Positions 54,314-62,485 of a stretch of DNA of 64,000 nt are shown piece by piece; positions within the stretch are counted from its first letter, which is position 1, and each line of letters starts with the position of its first letter. Position numbers and translations under genes: made by a program. Under the pieces are notes generated by a model that did not search any database, was not told the origin of the DNA, and saw only the letters and a list, made by a program, of their open reading frames with translations. Location of the stretch: NCBI GenBank assembly GCA_963741305.1, contig CAVUHL010000003.1:7254001-7318000 (forward strand), written 5' to 3'. The DNA comes from DATMER01 sp963741305 (GTDB lineage: Bacteria > Acidobacteriota > Thermoanaerobaculia > Multivoradales > UBA5704).

Positions 54314-55081
54314 ATGTCTGAGCCCATGACTCCGCCTCCGGCCCCCGGTCAGAAGAAAAAGATGAGCGCCCTCGGGTGGGTGGCGATCGGCTGCGGCGCC
54401 ATTGCCATCCTCGGCATCCTCGCCATAGGCGCGACGGTCGCTGCCGGAGGCTGGTTTTTCAAGAAGCAGGCGAACAAGTTCGAGGAGAACCCGGCGGTGG
54501 CCGCTGCCGAGTGGGCGATTAGAGCCAACCCCGACGTCGAGCTCGTCGAGTCCGACGTCAAGGCGGGGACCATCACCTTCCGCGACAAGAAGAGCGGCGA
54601 GGTGGTCACCATGAACGCCGAAGACATCAAGGAGGGCAAGCTCTCCTTCGAGACCAAGGACGGGACCACCACCGTGGATGGCTCCTCTGCTGGAGAGGGC
54701 GGCACGCTCAAGGTGACCAATGAGAAGGGCGAGGAGGCCGTGTTCAGCGCCGGCACTGGCGCGCCCAAGAACCTCCCTTCCTGGCTGCCGGTCTATGGCG
54801 GCGCCAAGGTCGAAGGCTCCTACGATGCCACCACGGCCGAGGGCCGCAATGCCATGTTTACCGTCACTTCCAGCGACTCCGTCGACCAGGTGGCGGAGTT
54901 CTACAAGTCCCAGCTCGAGGGGGCTGGCCTGAAGGTGGAGAGGAGCTCCTACGAGACGGACGGCAGCAAGACCATCGTGCTGGCGGGGACGACCGACGGC
55001 GAAAAGCGCATGGCCAACGTCATCATCGCCACCAGCGAGGGCCAGACTGCGGCCAGGGTCACCTTCAGCGAGAAGAACTGA
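54314..55081 (+). CDS. Membrane-anchored periplasmic protein, unknown
   Basis: 255 residues behind AGGAG. A short cytoplasmic proline/lysine stretch is followed by one transmembrane helix (about residues 19-48, glycine- and alanine-rich). The periplasmic part has two regions: an acidic repeat-like beta region ('GTITFRDKKSGEVVTMNAEDIKEGKLSFETKDG') and a C-terminal domain ('VTSSDSVDQVAEFYKSQLEGAGLKVE') that looks like a small alpha/beta module. No family name can be given with confidence. Confidence 0.7.
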   Translation: MSEPMTPPPAPGQKKKMSALGWVAIGCGAIAILGILAIGATVAAGGWFFKKQANKFEENPAVAAAEWAIRANPDVELVESDVKAGTITFRDKKSGEVVTMNAEDIKEGKLSFETKDGTTTVDGSSAGEGGTLKVTNEKGEEAVFSAGTGAPKNLPSWLPVYGGAKVEGSYDATTAEGRNAMFTVTSSDSVDQVAEFYKSQLEGAGLKVERSSYETDGSKTIVLAGTTDGEKRMANVIIATSEGQTAARVTFSEKN

Positions 55082-55115
55082 CCAGCTGCGTCTTCCTCTT
55101 CTTTTTCCTCCGGGG

Positions 55116-55148
55116 GGACGGCTGGCCGGATCTGACCGCCAGCCGTCC
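55116..55148. terminator. GC-rich hairpin after the membrane-anchored protein gene
   Basis: GGACGGCTGGC pairs perfectly with GCCAGCCGTCC (11-bp stem, 11-base loop) 35 bases past the stop. No T-run follows on either strand, so termination is uncertain. The stretch to 55236 has another smaller hairpin (GGGACGG/CCGTCCC, about 55190-55218). Confidence 0.4.
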
Positions 55149-55236
55149 GTTCCGGGGTCTTCCGGACCCAGGCCAGACCCTTGAGAATGATCGGGACGGC
55201 GGGACGATACCCGTCCCGGCCTCCGAGGAGAGTGAC

Positions 55237-55435
55237 ATGGCCCAACCCGCCCCCATCGAGACGTGGAGATCCTGGACCTGGCCGGTCCGGTCCAGGTCTT
55301 CCTTACGACCCCGGCATGACCATCGAGGCCGTAGCAACCCGCTGCGGCTTCGAGAGCGCCCGGCGGCTGTGGAAGGAAGCTTTCGAAACGGCGCCCTCGG
55401 CAGCGCGAGGCCCTCGCTCCTCCCTCCGAAGCTGA
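55237..55435 (+). pseudogene. AraC/GlxA-family regulator remnant with internal deletion
   Basis: An intact ribosome site (GAGGAG) and ATG 55237 begin 'MAQPAPI'. After a frame change comes 'VEILDLAGPVQVFLTT' (55263-), the DJ-1/PfpI-like N-terminal motif of GlxA-type AraC regulators. A stop follows, and in another frame 'MTIEAVATRCGFESARRLWKEAF' plus 'APSAARGP' is the second helix-turn-helix of the AraC domain. About 200 residues in between are missing. So only the two ends of the gene remain, compressed into 200 bases, and its 3' end touches array 5. Confidence 0.7.
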
Positions 55436-55439
55436 CTCC

Positions 55440-55691
55440 GCTCGGCTCGAAGCGACCGCCGCTCGGTGTGAAGCCACGGCGGCTTGGCTTCAAGCCATGG
55501 CTGCTTGGCTTCGAGCCACGGTCGCTTAGCCTTGAGCCACGGTGTCTTGGCCTTGAGCCACGGTGTCTTGGCCTTGAGCCACTGTGTCTTGGCCTTGAGC
55601 CACTGTGGCTTCGCATTGAGCAGCCGCCACTCGGCTGCAAGCCACGGCCGCTTGAACGCAAGCAACGATCGGTTGGCCTGTAGCGATACCT
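55440..55691. repeat. 21-bp phased array 5
   Basis: Twelve consecutive units, with the core AAGCCA or GAGCCA at 55450, 55471, 55492, 55513, 55534, 55555, 55576, 55597, 55618, 55639, 55660 and 55681: exactly 21 bases each time. The best units carry the palindrome TGGCTTCAAGCCA. The central four units (CTTGGCCTTGAGCCACNGTG) are nearly identical, and outer units diverge. Frames give heptad strings on both strands ('PWLKAKT', 'SHGVLAL'). It lies between two gene remnants. Confidence 0.88.
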
Positions 55692-55703
55692 GCGCAACTC
55701 CAG

Positions 55704-56159
55704 GGGAAGATCGGGTACGTGTTCGCCCGCGACGGGCAGCCGCTTCCCCCGACCCAGACCCTGGCTGCGAACGTGCGCGCCAACGACTTCCAGGACGCCG
55801 CCGCCTTCCTGAGCAGCGGCGGCCAGAGGGGGCCGCAGAGGATGATCCTGCGCGAGGGCACCTACGCCATCAACCTGGTGCTGTTCGTGGTGCTGTCCCC
55901 CGACCGCCTCTACTACCACCCGCTCGACGGGCACGACACCGAGGTGTTCGACAAGATGTCCGATCTCATCTCCGACCGCGACGGCTTTCGCCCCGTGGTC
56001 ATCCGGGGCGCCGAGGACCGCGTCGGCATCGTGACCGTCCATGACGGCCCCGCCCTGCCTCCGGGCGAGATCATCGCCCCGCTGGTCGGCAACACCCCGG
56101 CCGACCCGGGCACCTACCACAACAGCTTCCAGGACCCCGACCGGTTCCTGATCAGATGA
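55704..56159 (+). pseudogene. Flotillin/SPFH protein fragment lacking both ends
   Basis: About 150 codons. 'GKIGYVFARDGQPLPPTQTL', 'NDFQDAAAFLSSGGQRGPQRM', 'REGTYAINLVLFVVLS' and 'YHNSFQDPDRFLI' match the SPFH region of large flotillin-like proteins. Its N-terminal membrane anchor is replaced by array 5, and its C-terminal coiled coil is cut at about 56152, where the sequence switches to a vapC start in the opposite direction. No start codon or ribosome site of its own is convincing (GTG 55719 is the first in frame). Confidence 0.75.
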
Positions 56160-56181
56160 TGATATTGCTGTCGAGGAGCAT
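56152..56181 (-). pseudogene. VapC (PIN toxin) 5' stub
   Basis: Directly after the antitoxin stop, on the same strand, ATG 56181 reads 'MLLDSNIII' and then TGA. This is the standard N-terminus of PIN-domain toxins, with the first catalytic aspartate, cut off after 9 codons at the junction with the flotillin fragment. Confidence 0.7.
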
Positions 56182-56182
56182 C

Positions 56183-56434
56183 TCAGTCCCGGCCCGGGAG
56201 CGGCCGCTCGCGCCGGGAGTCACGCTCCCATTGGAGAGGGTCTTCAATCCCGCGGACGCCTCCGGCGTCAGCCAGCCTTCGCAGGGCTTCAGCCATTCTG
56301 GAGCCCTGGCTGAGGAACTCCGGCTCATCCAGGATCGTGACGATTACGGGCAGCTCCCGCTCTGGAGACAGCCCCTCGGGCCTCTCGTCACGCCACTCCA
56401 GCCGGTTGCCGCGCAAGATCGCCTTGTAGGTCAT
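56183..56434 (-). CDS. Antitoxin-like small protein
   Basis: 83 residues. An N-terminal beta part ('MTYKAILRGNRLEWRDERPE', 'PVIVTIL') and a helical C-terminus ending 'PLQWERDSRRERPLPGRD'. This is the architecture of small antitoxins that precede PIN toxins, and the nine-codon PIN stub begins 4 bases downstream. The toxin partner is lost, so this is an orphan antitoxin. Its own promoter would lie in the 31 bases towards the DUF885 gene end. Confidence 0.7.
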   Translation of the reverse strand: MTYKAILRGNRLEWRDERPEGLSPERELPVIVTILDEPEFLSQGSRMAEALRRLADAGGVRGIEDPLQWERDSRRERPLPGRD

Positions 56435-56465
56435 GTTTCTATAATACCGCGCTTGGCAACGCTCT

Positions 56466-58244
56466 CTACCGGCTCGCCTTCCGCTCCCCGATCCACCGGT
56501 CCACGTTTTTCTCCAGCACGGTCAAGGGAATCGAGCCACTGCCGAGCACCACGTCGTGGAAGGCCCGGACGTCGAAGCTGGTGCCCAGTTCCTTTTCGGC
56601 GCGGCGGCGCAGCTCCTTGATCTTCAGCTCTCCCATTTTGTAGGCCAGGGCCTGGCCGGGCCAGGAGATGTAGCGGTCGATCTCGGTCTCTACTTCATGG
56701 AGCGGGAGCGCGGTGTGCGAGGCCAGGTAGTCGATCGCCTGCTGCCGGGTCCAACCCATCTCGTGCATGCCCGTGTCCACGACCAGGCGGCAGGCGCGCC
56801 ACATCTCATAGGTCAGGCGCCCGAAGTTGCTGTATGGATCGGTGTAGAAGCCCGCCTCCAGCCCTAGCCACTCCGAGTAGAGCCCCCAACCCTCTCCGAA
56901 CGCCGAGAGGTAGCTGAAGCGGCGGAACTCCGGCAGGTCGGATAGCTCCTTGTTGAGGGCGACCTGAAGGTGATGGCCCGGAACGGCTTCGTGCAGGGTG
57001 AGCGCCTCCAGGTTGTAGAGCGGCCGGGATTCCAGCTTGTAGGTGTTGACCCAGTAGATGCCGGGCTGCGTGCTCCCCTCCGGAGAGCCGACGTAGCGGC
57101 CAGACGTGTACTTGGGGGCAATGTGCTCCGGCACGGGCTCGACCGTGTAGGGGACCCGCGGCAGCCGTCCGAAGAGGGCCGGGAGCTTGCCGTCCATCCT
57201 CTTGGCGATCCAGGCTGCCTCCTTGAGGAGCTGATCGGGGGTCTTGGCGTAGAAGCGCGGGTCCTTGCGCAGGAAATCGAGAAAGGCGGCGAAGTCGCCC
57301 TTGAAGCCGGTCTTCTGGATGACCTCCCGCATCTCCTTGTCGATCCGCTCCACCTCGGCAAGGCCGATCTTGTGGATCTCCTCGGGGGAGAGGTCGAGCG
57401 TCGTGTACTGCCGTACCTGCTGGGCGTAGAAGGCGCGGCCTTCCGGCATCTCCGAGGCGCCGATGGTGGTGCGCGCCTTGGGCAGGTACTCGCTCTGGAA
57501 GAAGTCCAGGAACGCCTTGTAGCCCGCCACGGACCCTTGCATCACTGCTTCGCGCCCGGCCTTGCGCAGCCTCTCCCGCTCCGATTCGGGCACGGCCGAG
57601 GGGAAGCTTGCGAAAGGTTTCCAGAACACGCTCTTCTCGGGCGCGTCCACGACATGAGCGGAGATCGTCTTGTCGTAGCCTTCGAGCGTTGCGCGGGGGA
57701 TGGTCATGCCCCGGCCGAGCCCGATCCGCATCAGCTCGATCTGCTGGCCCACATGGCGCGGCCAGGCGCGCAGCCGGGCTATGTAGTTCTCGTAATCCTT
57801 CACCGTCAACAGCGGTACGTCCGAGGCGAGCTGCGAGAAACCGGTGTGGAAGCCCGAGTCGGCATTGAACGGCATCTGCCAGGAGCCGAGCTCGTAGTTC
57901 CGGATGTCGTCCTCGAGCTGGAGCTGGAAGATGTCGGCGTTGACCTGGTCCTCTGCCTGGAGCTTGGAACGGTCGATCCGGCCGAGCTCGGCGAGGAAGT
58001 CCCGGCTGGCCTTGGCCTGCCGCTCCAGGTCGGCTGGCGTGACCTCCTCGAGCCGGTCGTTGTATTCATGCCGTCCGACCGCGGTCGCGAAAGTCGGCCT
58101 CTCCTTGAGCGAAAGCTCCCACGCGCGGTGGAAAAGGTCGTGAAGCCGCGCCGGCTCGTCACTTGCGGGTGCGCCATGGCTTGGAGCGGAATGACCCGGG
58201 GCGGCGAGAAGGGCGAGGGTCAAGGGAAGGAAAAGGATTCGCAT
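56466..58244 (-). CDS. DUF885 family exported metallopeptidase-like protein
   Basis: 592 residues from ATG 58244, chosen because it starts the signal peptide ('MRILFLPLTLALLAAPGHS'); a longer frame to 58277 exists. The DUF885 domain covers almost the whole protein, and 'LTLHEAVPGHHLQVAL' is the conserved HExxxxHH-type zinc motif. 'GEGWGLYSEWLG' is the second family motif. Related proteins act as dipeptidases or carboxypeptidases, so a periplasmic peptidase role is likely. Divergent from the aminotransferase 31 bases away, implying overlapping promoters. Confidence 0.88.
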   Translation of the reverse strand: MRILFLPLTLALLAAPGHSAPSHGAPASDEPARLHDLFHRAWELSLKERPTFATAVGRHEYNDRLEEVTPADLERQAKASRDFLAELGRIDRSKLQAEDQVNADIFQLQLEDDIRNYELGSWQMPFNADSGFHTGFSQLASDVPLLTVKDYENYIARLRAWPRHVGQQIELMRIGLGRGMTIPRATLEGYDKTISAHVVDAPEKSVFWKPFASFPSAVPESERERLRKAGREAVMQGSVAGYKAFLDFFQSEYLPKARTTIGASEMPEGRAFYAQQVRQYTTLDLSPEEIHKIGLAEVERIDKEMREVIQKTGFKGDFAAFLDFLRKDPRFYAKTPDQLLKEAAWIAKRMDGKLPALFGRLPRVPYTVEPVPEHIAPKYTSGRYVGSPEGSTQPGIYWVNTYKLESRPLYNLEALTLHEAVPGHHLQVALNKELSDLPEFRRFSYLSAFGEGWGLYSEWLGLEAGFYTDPYSNFGRLTYEMWRACRLVVDTGMHEMGWTRQQAIDYLASHTALPLHEVETEIDRYISWPGQALAYKMGELKIKELRRRAEKELGTSFDVRAFHDVVLGSGSIPLTVLEKNVDRWIGERKASR

Positions 58245-58275
58245 GTGCCGGAGTCTAGCAGTAGGATTCGCGGCC

Positions 58276-59559
58276 ATGACCCCTCTCTCACCGTCTTCCC
58301 CCTCCGCCCTGCAGGCGTTCCGTACGGTTCCACGGACCGGGGTGGTCTATGTCACGAAAGAGGCCATGGCCCGGGGCTACCGGACCGGCGACCCGGCATG
58401 GTCCAACCTCGGCCAGGGCCAGCCCGAGACCGGATCCCTGCCGGGAGCGCCGCCGCGGGTCACCGCGGTCTCCATCGATCCGGCCGACCACTATTACGCG
58501 CCGGTCGCGGGGGTCCAGGAGCTGCGCGAGGCTGTCGCCGCGCTTTACAACCGCCTGTACCGGAAGGGGATGGGCTCCCAGTACACGGCCGAAAACGTGG
58601 CGATCTCGGGCGGCGGCCGGGCGGCGCTGACGCGGGCGGTCGCGTCGCTCGACCAGGTCAACCTCGGGCACTTCCTGCCGGACTACACGGCTTACGAGGA
58701 GCTGCTGGACATCTTCCGGCTGGTGACGGCGATCCCGATCCTGTTGCGGCGGGAGCAGGGATACGCCTTTTCGGCTGAAGACCTGCGGCGCGAGGTGGTC
58801 GGCCGCGGGCTCTCGGTGCTGCTCTTCTCGAACCCCTCCAACCCCATGGGCAAGCTGGTCTCGGGCTACGAGCTGGCGGAGTGGATCGACGTGGGCCGGG
58901 AGCTCGACTGCACGCTGCTGATCGACGAGTTCTACTCCCACTACATCTGGGACGCGGGGGAGGGGGAGCCCGGCCCGAGCGTGAGCGCCGCCCGCTACGT
59001 CGAGGACGTGGACCGCGATCCGGTGGTGATCGTGGATGGCCTGACCAAGAACTGGCGCTATCCCGGCTGGCGGGTGACCTGGACGCTGGGTCCGCGCTCC
59101 GTGATCGAGGCCATCGAGAGCGCCGGCTCGTTCCTGGACGGTGGCGGCTCGCGTCCGCAGCAAAGGGCGGCGGTGGAGCTGATGGAGCCGGACCTGGTCA
59201 TCGCGGAGTCGAAGGCGATCCGCGACGCGTTCCTGCCGAAGCGGGAGCTGATCCTGCGCCGCGCGAGGGAGCTGGGGATGCGGGTGCACCCCGAGCCCTC
59301 GGGCACCTTCTACGCCTTCGTGTCGGTGAGGGACCTCCCGGAGCCGATCTCGGACGGCATGGCCTTCTTCCGCGCGGCCCTGGAGCACAAGGTGATCTGC
59401 GTGCCCGGGGTCTTCTTCGACGTCAACCCCGGCCGCCGCCGCGCTCAGCGCCTCTCCCGCTTTCACCAGCACGTCCGCCTCTCCTTCGGACCCGGCCTGG
59501 ATGAGGTCTCCCGGGGAATGGACCGGCTGGAGGCGATGATCCGGGGCTATCAGGAGTAG
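58276..59559 (+). CDS. PLP-dependent aminotransferase, class I/II
   Basis: 427 residues from ATG 58276. Fold type I signatures: 'NLGQGQPETGSL', 'YYAPVAGVQELREAVAALYNRLY', 'LFSNPSNPMGKLVSGYEL', 'LIDEFYSHYIW', and the PLP lysine in 'VDGLTKNWRYPGWRVTW'. The C-terminal 'VRLSFGPGLDEVSRGMDRL' fits. The amino-acid specificity cannot be read. It is followed after 9 bases by a small antitoxin gene, which is probably unrelated. Confidence 0.9.
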   Translation: MTPLSPSSPSALQAFRTVPRTGVVYVTKEAMARGYRTGDPAWSNLGQGQPETGSLPGAPPRVTAVSIDPADHYYAPVAGVQELREAVAALYNRLYRKGMGSQYTAENVAISGGGRAALTRAVASLDQVNLGHFLPDYTAYEELLDIFRLVTAIPILLRREQGYAFSAEDLRREVVGRGLSVLLFSNPSNPMGKLVSGYELAEWIDVGRELDCTLLIDEFYSHYIWDAGEGEPGPSVSAARYVEDVDRDPVVIVDGLTKNWRYPGWRVTWTLGPRSVIEAIESAGSFLDGGGSRPQQRAAVELMEPDLVIAESKAIRDAFLPKRELILRRARELGMRVHPEPSGTFYAFVSVRDLPEPISDGMAFFRAALEHKVICVPGVFFDVNPGRRRAQRLSRFHQHVRLSFGPGLDEVSRGMDRLEAMIRGYQE

Positions 59560-59568
59560 AATTTCCCC

Positions 59569-59859
59569 ATGGCCAGGAACGAAGCCCTCAAGGTCTCTGT
59601 CAGTCAAGTCGCTGCCCGGCTCGCCGAGTTGCCCCCCGAGGATCTGCCCTTGGTGGTGGACTTCCTGGACTATCTCAAGGAGCGGCGTCCTGTCTCTGCC
59701 GGCGCCCGACTGCGGATCGAAGCGAGGCGCCGCGCGCGTCTCCTCCAGGATGTCCCCAGAGAGCAGCTCGCCGTGCGGTTTGCAGAGCTGACTGAAGAGA
59801 TCCGCCGGGAGGCGATCGCGAAAGGCACTGCCATCGAGGGGGATTGGGTGGGTGACTGA
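59569..59859 (+). CDS. Antitoxin-like protein upstream of a truncated PIN gene
   Basis: 96 residues, helical. 'VSVSQVAARLAELPPEDLPLVVDFLDYLKERR' resembles the N-terminus of small antitoxins (DUF2281-like), with a charged C-terminal tail. It overlaps the following PIN-domain start by 8 bases. Intact, although its partner is truncated. Confidence 0.7.
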   Translation: MARNEALKVSVSQVAARLAELPPEDLPLVVDFLDYLKERRPVSAGARLRIEARRRARLLQDVPREQLAVRFAELTEEIRREAIAKGTAIEGDWVGD

Positions 59860-60019
59860 CCGGCTTCGCGCCGTCTTCGACACCAATATCTTCGTCTCAG
59901 CGTTCCTCAGCCGGAATCCCTCCAGTCCGACGCGGGAGTTCGTCCGCGCTGGTCAAGATCACAAAAGCCCTCCTCTTCCTGTGGAAGCTGCGGGGAGAGT
60001 ACCCTCCCTGAGAAGCTGA
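59852..60019 (+). pseudogene. Truncated PIN-domain toxin gene
   Basis: GTG 59852 begins 'VTDRLRAVFDTNIFVSAFLS', the PIN N-terminus with its first aspartate, and continues 'RNPSSPTREF'. The family pattern then stops, and 20 or so unrelated residues follow to a TGA at 60017-60019. The remaining 100 residues of a PIN protein are absent. In a second frame the tail reads 'LVKITKALLFLWKLRGEYPP' then stop, perhaps the end of another deleted gene. Confidence 0.7.
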
Positions 60020-60054
60020 TCCCCCGCTATACTTGCAGCAAAGGAGGTAGAGCC

Positions 60055-60432
60055 ATGTACTGCCCCGAATGCGGTAGCGAGTACAGGGAAGGCTTTGTGA
60101 CCTGCGCCGACTGCGAGGTCCCGCTCACCGAGGCCCCTCCCGCCGAGGACTTCCATCCCGACCGCCAGTTCGTCACTGTCTTCGAGGGGAGCGATCCCGC
60201 GGCGCTCGCTCTCGCGGAGTCGTTGCTCCTCGAGGAGAAGATCCCCTACTTCAAGAAGGGCGAGCAGGTCCAGGACCTCTTTGCCATGGGCCGTCTCCTC
60301 AGCTACAACCCGGTGGTCGGCCCGATCGTCATCCAGGTCCCCGAGGAGCACGCGGAAGCGGCCTTCGAAATGCTGGGCGAGCTGAGGCACGGGAACCTGG
60401 ACCCTGCCGAGGAGTCCGCGGAAGCTCTATAA
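60055..60432 (+). CDS. DUF2007-type protein with N-terminal zinc ribbon
   Basis: 125 residues behind an ideal ribosome site (AAAGGAGG). 'YCPECGSEYREGFVTCADC' is a Cys4 zinc ribbon, and the rest ('FVTVFEGSDPAALALAESLLLEEKIPYF', 'VQVPEEHAEAAFEML') is a DUF2007-like ferredoxin-fold domain proposed to bind or sense a small ligand. A TATACT box at 60028-60033 may be its -10. Function unproven. Confidence 0.8.
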   Translation: MYCPECGSEYREGFVTCADCEVPLTEAPPAEDFHPDRQFVTVFEGSDPAALALAESLLLEEKIPYFKKGEQVQDLFAMGRLLSYNPVVGPIVIQVPEEHAEAAFEMLGELRHGNLDPAEESAEAL

Positions 60433-60464
60433 ACTCGCGGGTGCGCCCGTACGTAAGAGAGCGT

Positions 60465-61493
60465 ATGAGAACCAGGCTGTCCGTCGCCCTCGTCGTCCTC
60501 GTCGTCCTCGCCCTGTCCGTACCCGCCTCGGCCTGCACCACCTTCTGCCTGCGGGACGACGGGCGCATCGTCTTCGGCAAGAACTACGACTGGTCGGTCG
60601 GCGACGGCCTGCTGGTCGTCAACAAGCGGGGCGTGGCCCGGAAGGCGGACGCCGAGGGCGATCCGAAGCCCGCGAGCTGGACCTCCAAGTACGGCAACGT
60701 GACCTTCAATCAGTACGGTCGCGATTTCCCCTCCGGCGGCATCAATGAAAAGGGGCTCACCATCGAGCTGATGTGGCTCGACGGCAGCCGCTATCCGGCG
60801 GCCGATGCGCGGCCTGCCGTCGACGTCCTGCAGTGGATTCAATACAACCTGGACAGCCACGCCACTGTTGCGGAGGTCCTGAAGGCTGACCGGAGCCTGC
60901 GGATCTCTGCGACCTCCGTTCCGATTCACTATCTCGTCGCCGACCGGCAGGGGCAGGTCGCGACCGTCGAGTTCCTGGACGGAAAAATGGTGGCCCACAC
61001 CGGCGGCAAGCTGCCGGTGGCGGCGCTCGCCAACGACCCCTACGCCGAGTCGCTGTCGGAGGGGACCGAGGGCGGCTCCCGCTTCGCCCGCGCGGCGCGG
61101 CGCGTCAGGGGCTTCAAGGCCAAGGGAACAGATGCGGTGGGCTACGCCTTCGAGACGCTCGACCAGGTCGCTGCCCCGAACGGCTATACCAAGTGGAGCA
61201 TCGTCTACGAGGTGGACCGCGGGCGCGTCCACTTCCGCACCCGGGATCGCCGCAAGATCCGCAGCCTGGACCTGAAGGATGTCGATTTCTCCTGCTCGAC
61301 TTCCGTCCGGGTGCTGGACCTGGATGCGGATGTCTCAGGCGACGTGGCGCGGCGGCTGGTCCCGTACACCCGGGAAATCAACCGGGAGCTGGTCACGGCC
61401 GCGTTCCGCAAGACCGACTTCCTGGCCGAAACCCCGCAGTCCGAGATCGAGACCGTGGTCCGCTATCCCGAGTCGGCGGTCTGCAGGCCCTGA
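60465..61493 (+). CDS. Linear amide C-N hydrolase (choloylglycine hydrolase family)
   Basis: 342 residues with a signal peptide cleaved at 'PASA-CTTFCL', which exposes the nucleophilic N-terminal cysteine of this Ntn family. 'CTTFCLRDDGRIVFGKNYDW' is the hallmark, and 'NEKGLTIELMWLDGSRYP' and 'NDPYAESL' follow. Family members hydrolyse bile-salt, penicillin V or N-acyl-homoserine-lactone amides; here an exported enzyme of unknown substrate. Convergent with aat, with a 31-base overlap. Confidence 0.87.
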   Translation: MRTRLSVALVVLVVLALSVPASACTTFCLRDDGRIVFGKNYDWSVGDGLLVVNKRGVARKADAEGDPKPASWTSKYGNVTFNQYGRDFPSGGINEKGLTIELMWLDGSRYPAADARPAVDVLQWIQYNLDSHATVAEVLKADRSLRISATSVPIHYLVADRQGQVATVEFLDGKMVAHTGGKLPVAALANDPYAESLSEGTEGGSRFARAARRVRGFKAKGTDAVGYAFETLDQVAAPNGYTKWSIVYEVDRGRVHFRTRDRRKIRSLDLKDVDFSCSTSVRVLDLDADVSGDVARRLVPYTREINRELVTAAFRKTDFLAETPQSEIETVVRYPESAVCRP

Positions 61494-62197
61494 CATAGCT
61501 GAGCGGCCGCTTCGGCCGGACCGAGATCGAAGGTCCACGGACCCAGGCGGGTCGGAACCTGGAGCGCCCTCTCCAGCGCCCCGAGGAAGTGCTCCCGCGG
61601 CCAATCGTCCGCCCCGAACGTCGCCAGGTGGCCGGTGTAGCTCTGGCAGTCCACGAGCTGGAAGTCCCAGGCGACGAGGTTCCCCAGCAGCGTGGCGAAG
61701 GCGACCTTGGAAGCGTCCGGCACCTCCGCGAACATCGACTCCCCGTAAAAGACCGCTCCCAGGGAGATGCCGTAGAGGCCGCCGACGAGCCGGTCCTCCT
61801 GCCACGCTTCGATGGAATGGGCGAAGCCCCGCTTGTACAGGGCCGTGTAGCCCTTGATCATGCCGCGGTTGATCCAGGTGCCGCGCTGGCCCGGCCGTCG
61901 TTTTCGCGCGCAGGCGCGGATGACAGCTTCGAATGCCGTGTCGGTGCGGACCGCAAACTTACCGTGGCGCATCGTCTTGCGGAGCGACCGGGAGAGGTGA
62001 GCCTCCTGGGGGAGCAGGACGAAGCGCGGGTCGGGGCAGAACCAGAGGAGGGGGAGCCCCGGATGGGGCCAGGGGAAGATGCCGCGGCTGTAGGCGGCGA
62101 GGAGGAGGTCCGGGTCTGGCTTGGCGCCTACAGCGATGATGCCGTCTGGTGTCGCCCGCTCCGGTGGCGGGAAGACGTCACGGTCTGGGAAGAGCAT
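61463..62197 (-). CDS. aat: Leucyl/phenylalanyl-tRNA-protein transferase
   Basis: 244 residues from ATG 62197. Aat adds Leu or Phe from tRNA to N-terminal Arg/Lys of proteins, marking them for ClpS-ClpAP. 'FPPPERATPDGIIAVGA', 'LLAAYSRGIFPW', 'WFCPDPRFVLLP', 'TWINRGMIKGYTALYKRGFAHSIE' and 'LVGGLYGISLGAVFYGESMF' are the defining motifs. The start is overlapped by 20 bases by the upstream YkgJ-like gene. Confidence 0.96.
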   Translation of the reverse strand: MLFPDRDVFPPPERATPDGIIAVGAKPDPDLLLAAYSRGIFPWPHPGLPLLWFCPDPRFVLLPQEAHLSRSLRKTMRHGKFAVRTDTAFEAVIRACARKRRPGQRGTWINRGMIKGYTALYKRGFAHSIEAWQEDRLVGGLYGISLGAVFYGESMFAEVPDASKVAFATLLGNLVAWDFQLVDCQSYTGHLATFGADDWPREHFLGALERALQVPTRLGPWTFDLGPAEAAAQLCQGLQTADSG

Positions 62198-62453
62198 GCT
62201 TCGGCGCGGTGAGCCGCTCCAGCCGGGCCAGGTAGGCGTAGGCCTCTTGGGCCGTGCGGCCACACATCTCCTCGCTGGGCCGGAGCTGCGCGCAGACCGG
62301 CGGCCGATCCGGCTGTCCGAAGATCCGGCAACGGTGGTCGTCGGTGAGCTGCACGCAACGCACGCCCGCCGGCTTGCCCCCGGGCATGCCGGGGATCGGG
62401 GTGGAGATCGAGAGCGCGATGCAGCAGGCGGCGCAGCCGGGGCGGCAATCCAT
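62178..62453 (-). CDS. YkgJ family cysteine-cluster protein
   Basis: 91 residues from ATG 62453. 'DCRPGCAACCIALSIST' near the start and 'HRCRIFGQPDRPPVCAQLRPSEEMCG' later supply the eight or so cysteines of the YkgJ/UPF0153 group, thought to bind an Fe-S cluster or zinc. It overlaps aat by 20 bases and is likely co-transcribed. Role unknown. Confidence 0.8.
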   Translation of the reverse strand: MDCRPGCAACCIALSISTPIPGMPGGKPAGVRCVQLTDDHRCRIFGQPDRPPVCAQLRPSEEMCGRTAQEAYAYLARLERLTAPKHALPRP

Positions 62454-62485
62454 GGACCGCCATTCTAGCGTGCTAGCCTTGGTGG

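Noticed and set aside
55303..55665. Leucine/lysine heptad protein on the minus strand of array 5 ('PWLKAKT' repeats)
   Set aside because: A by-product of the 21-base repeat. The opposite strand gives equally regular heptads, and no start signal is visible.
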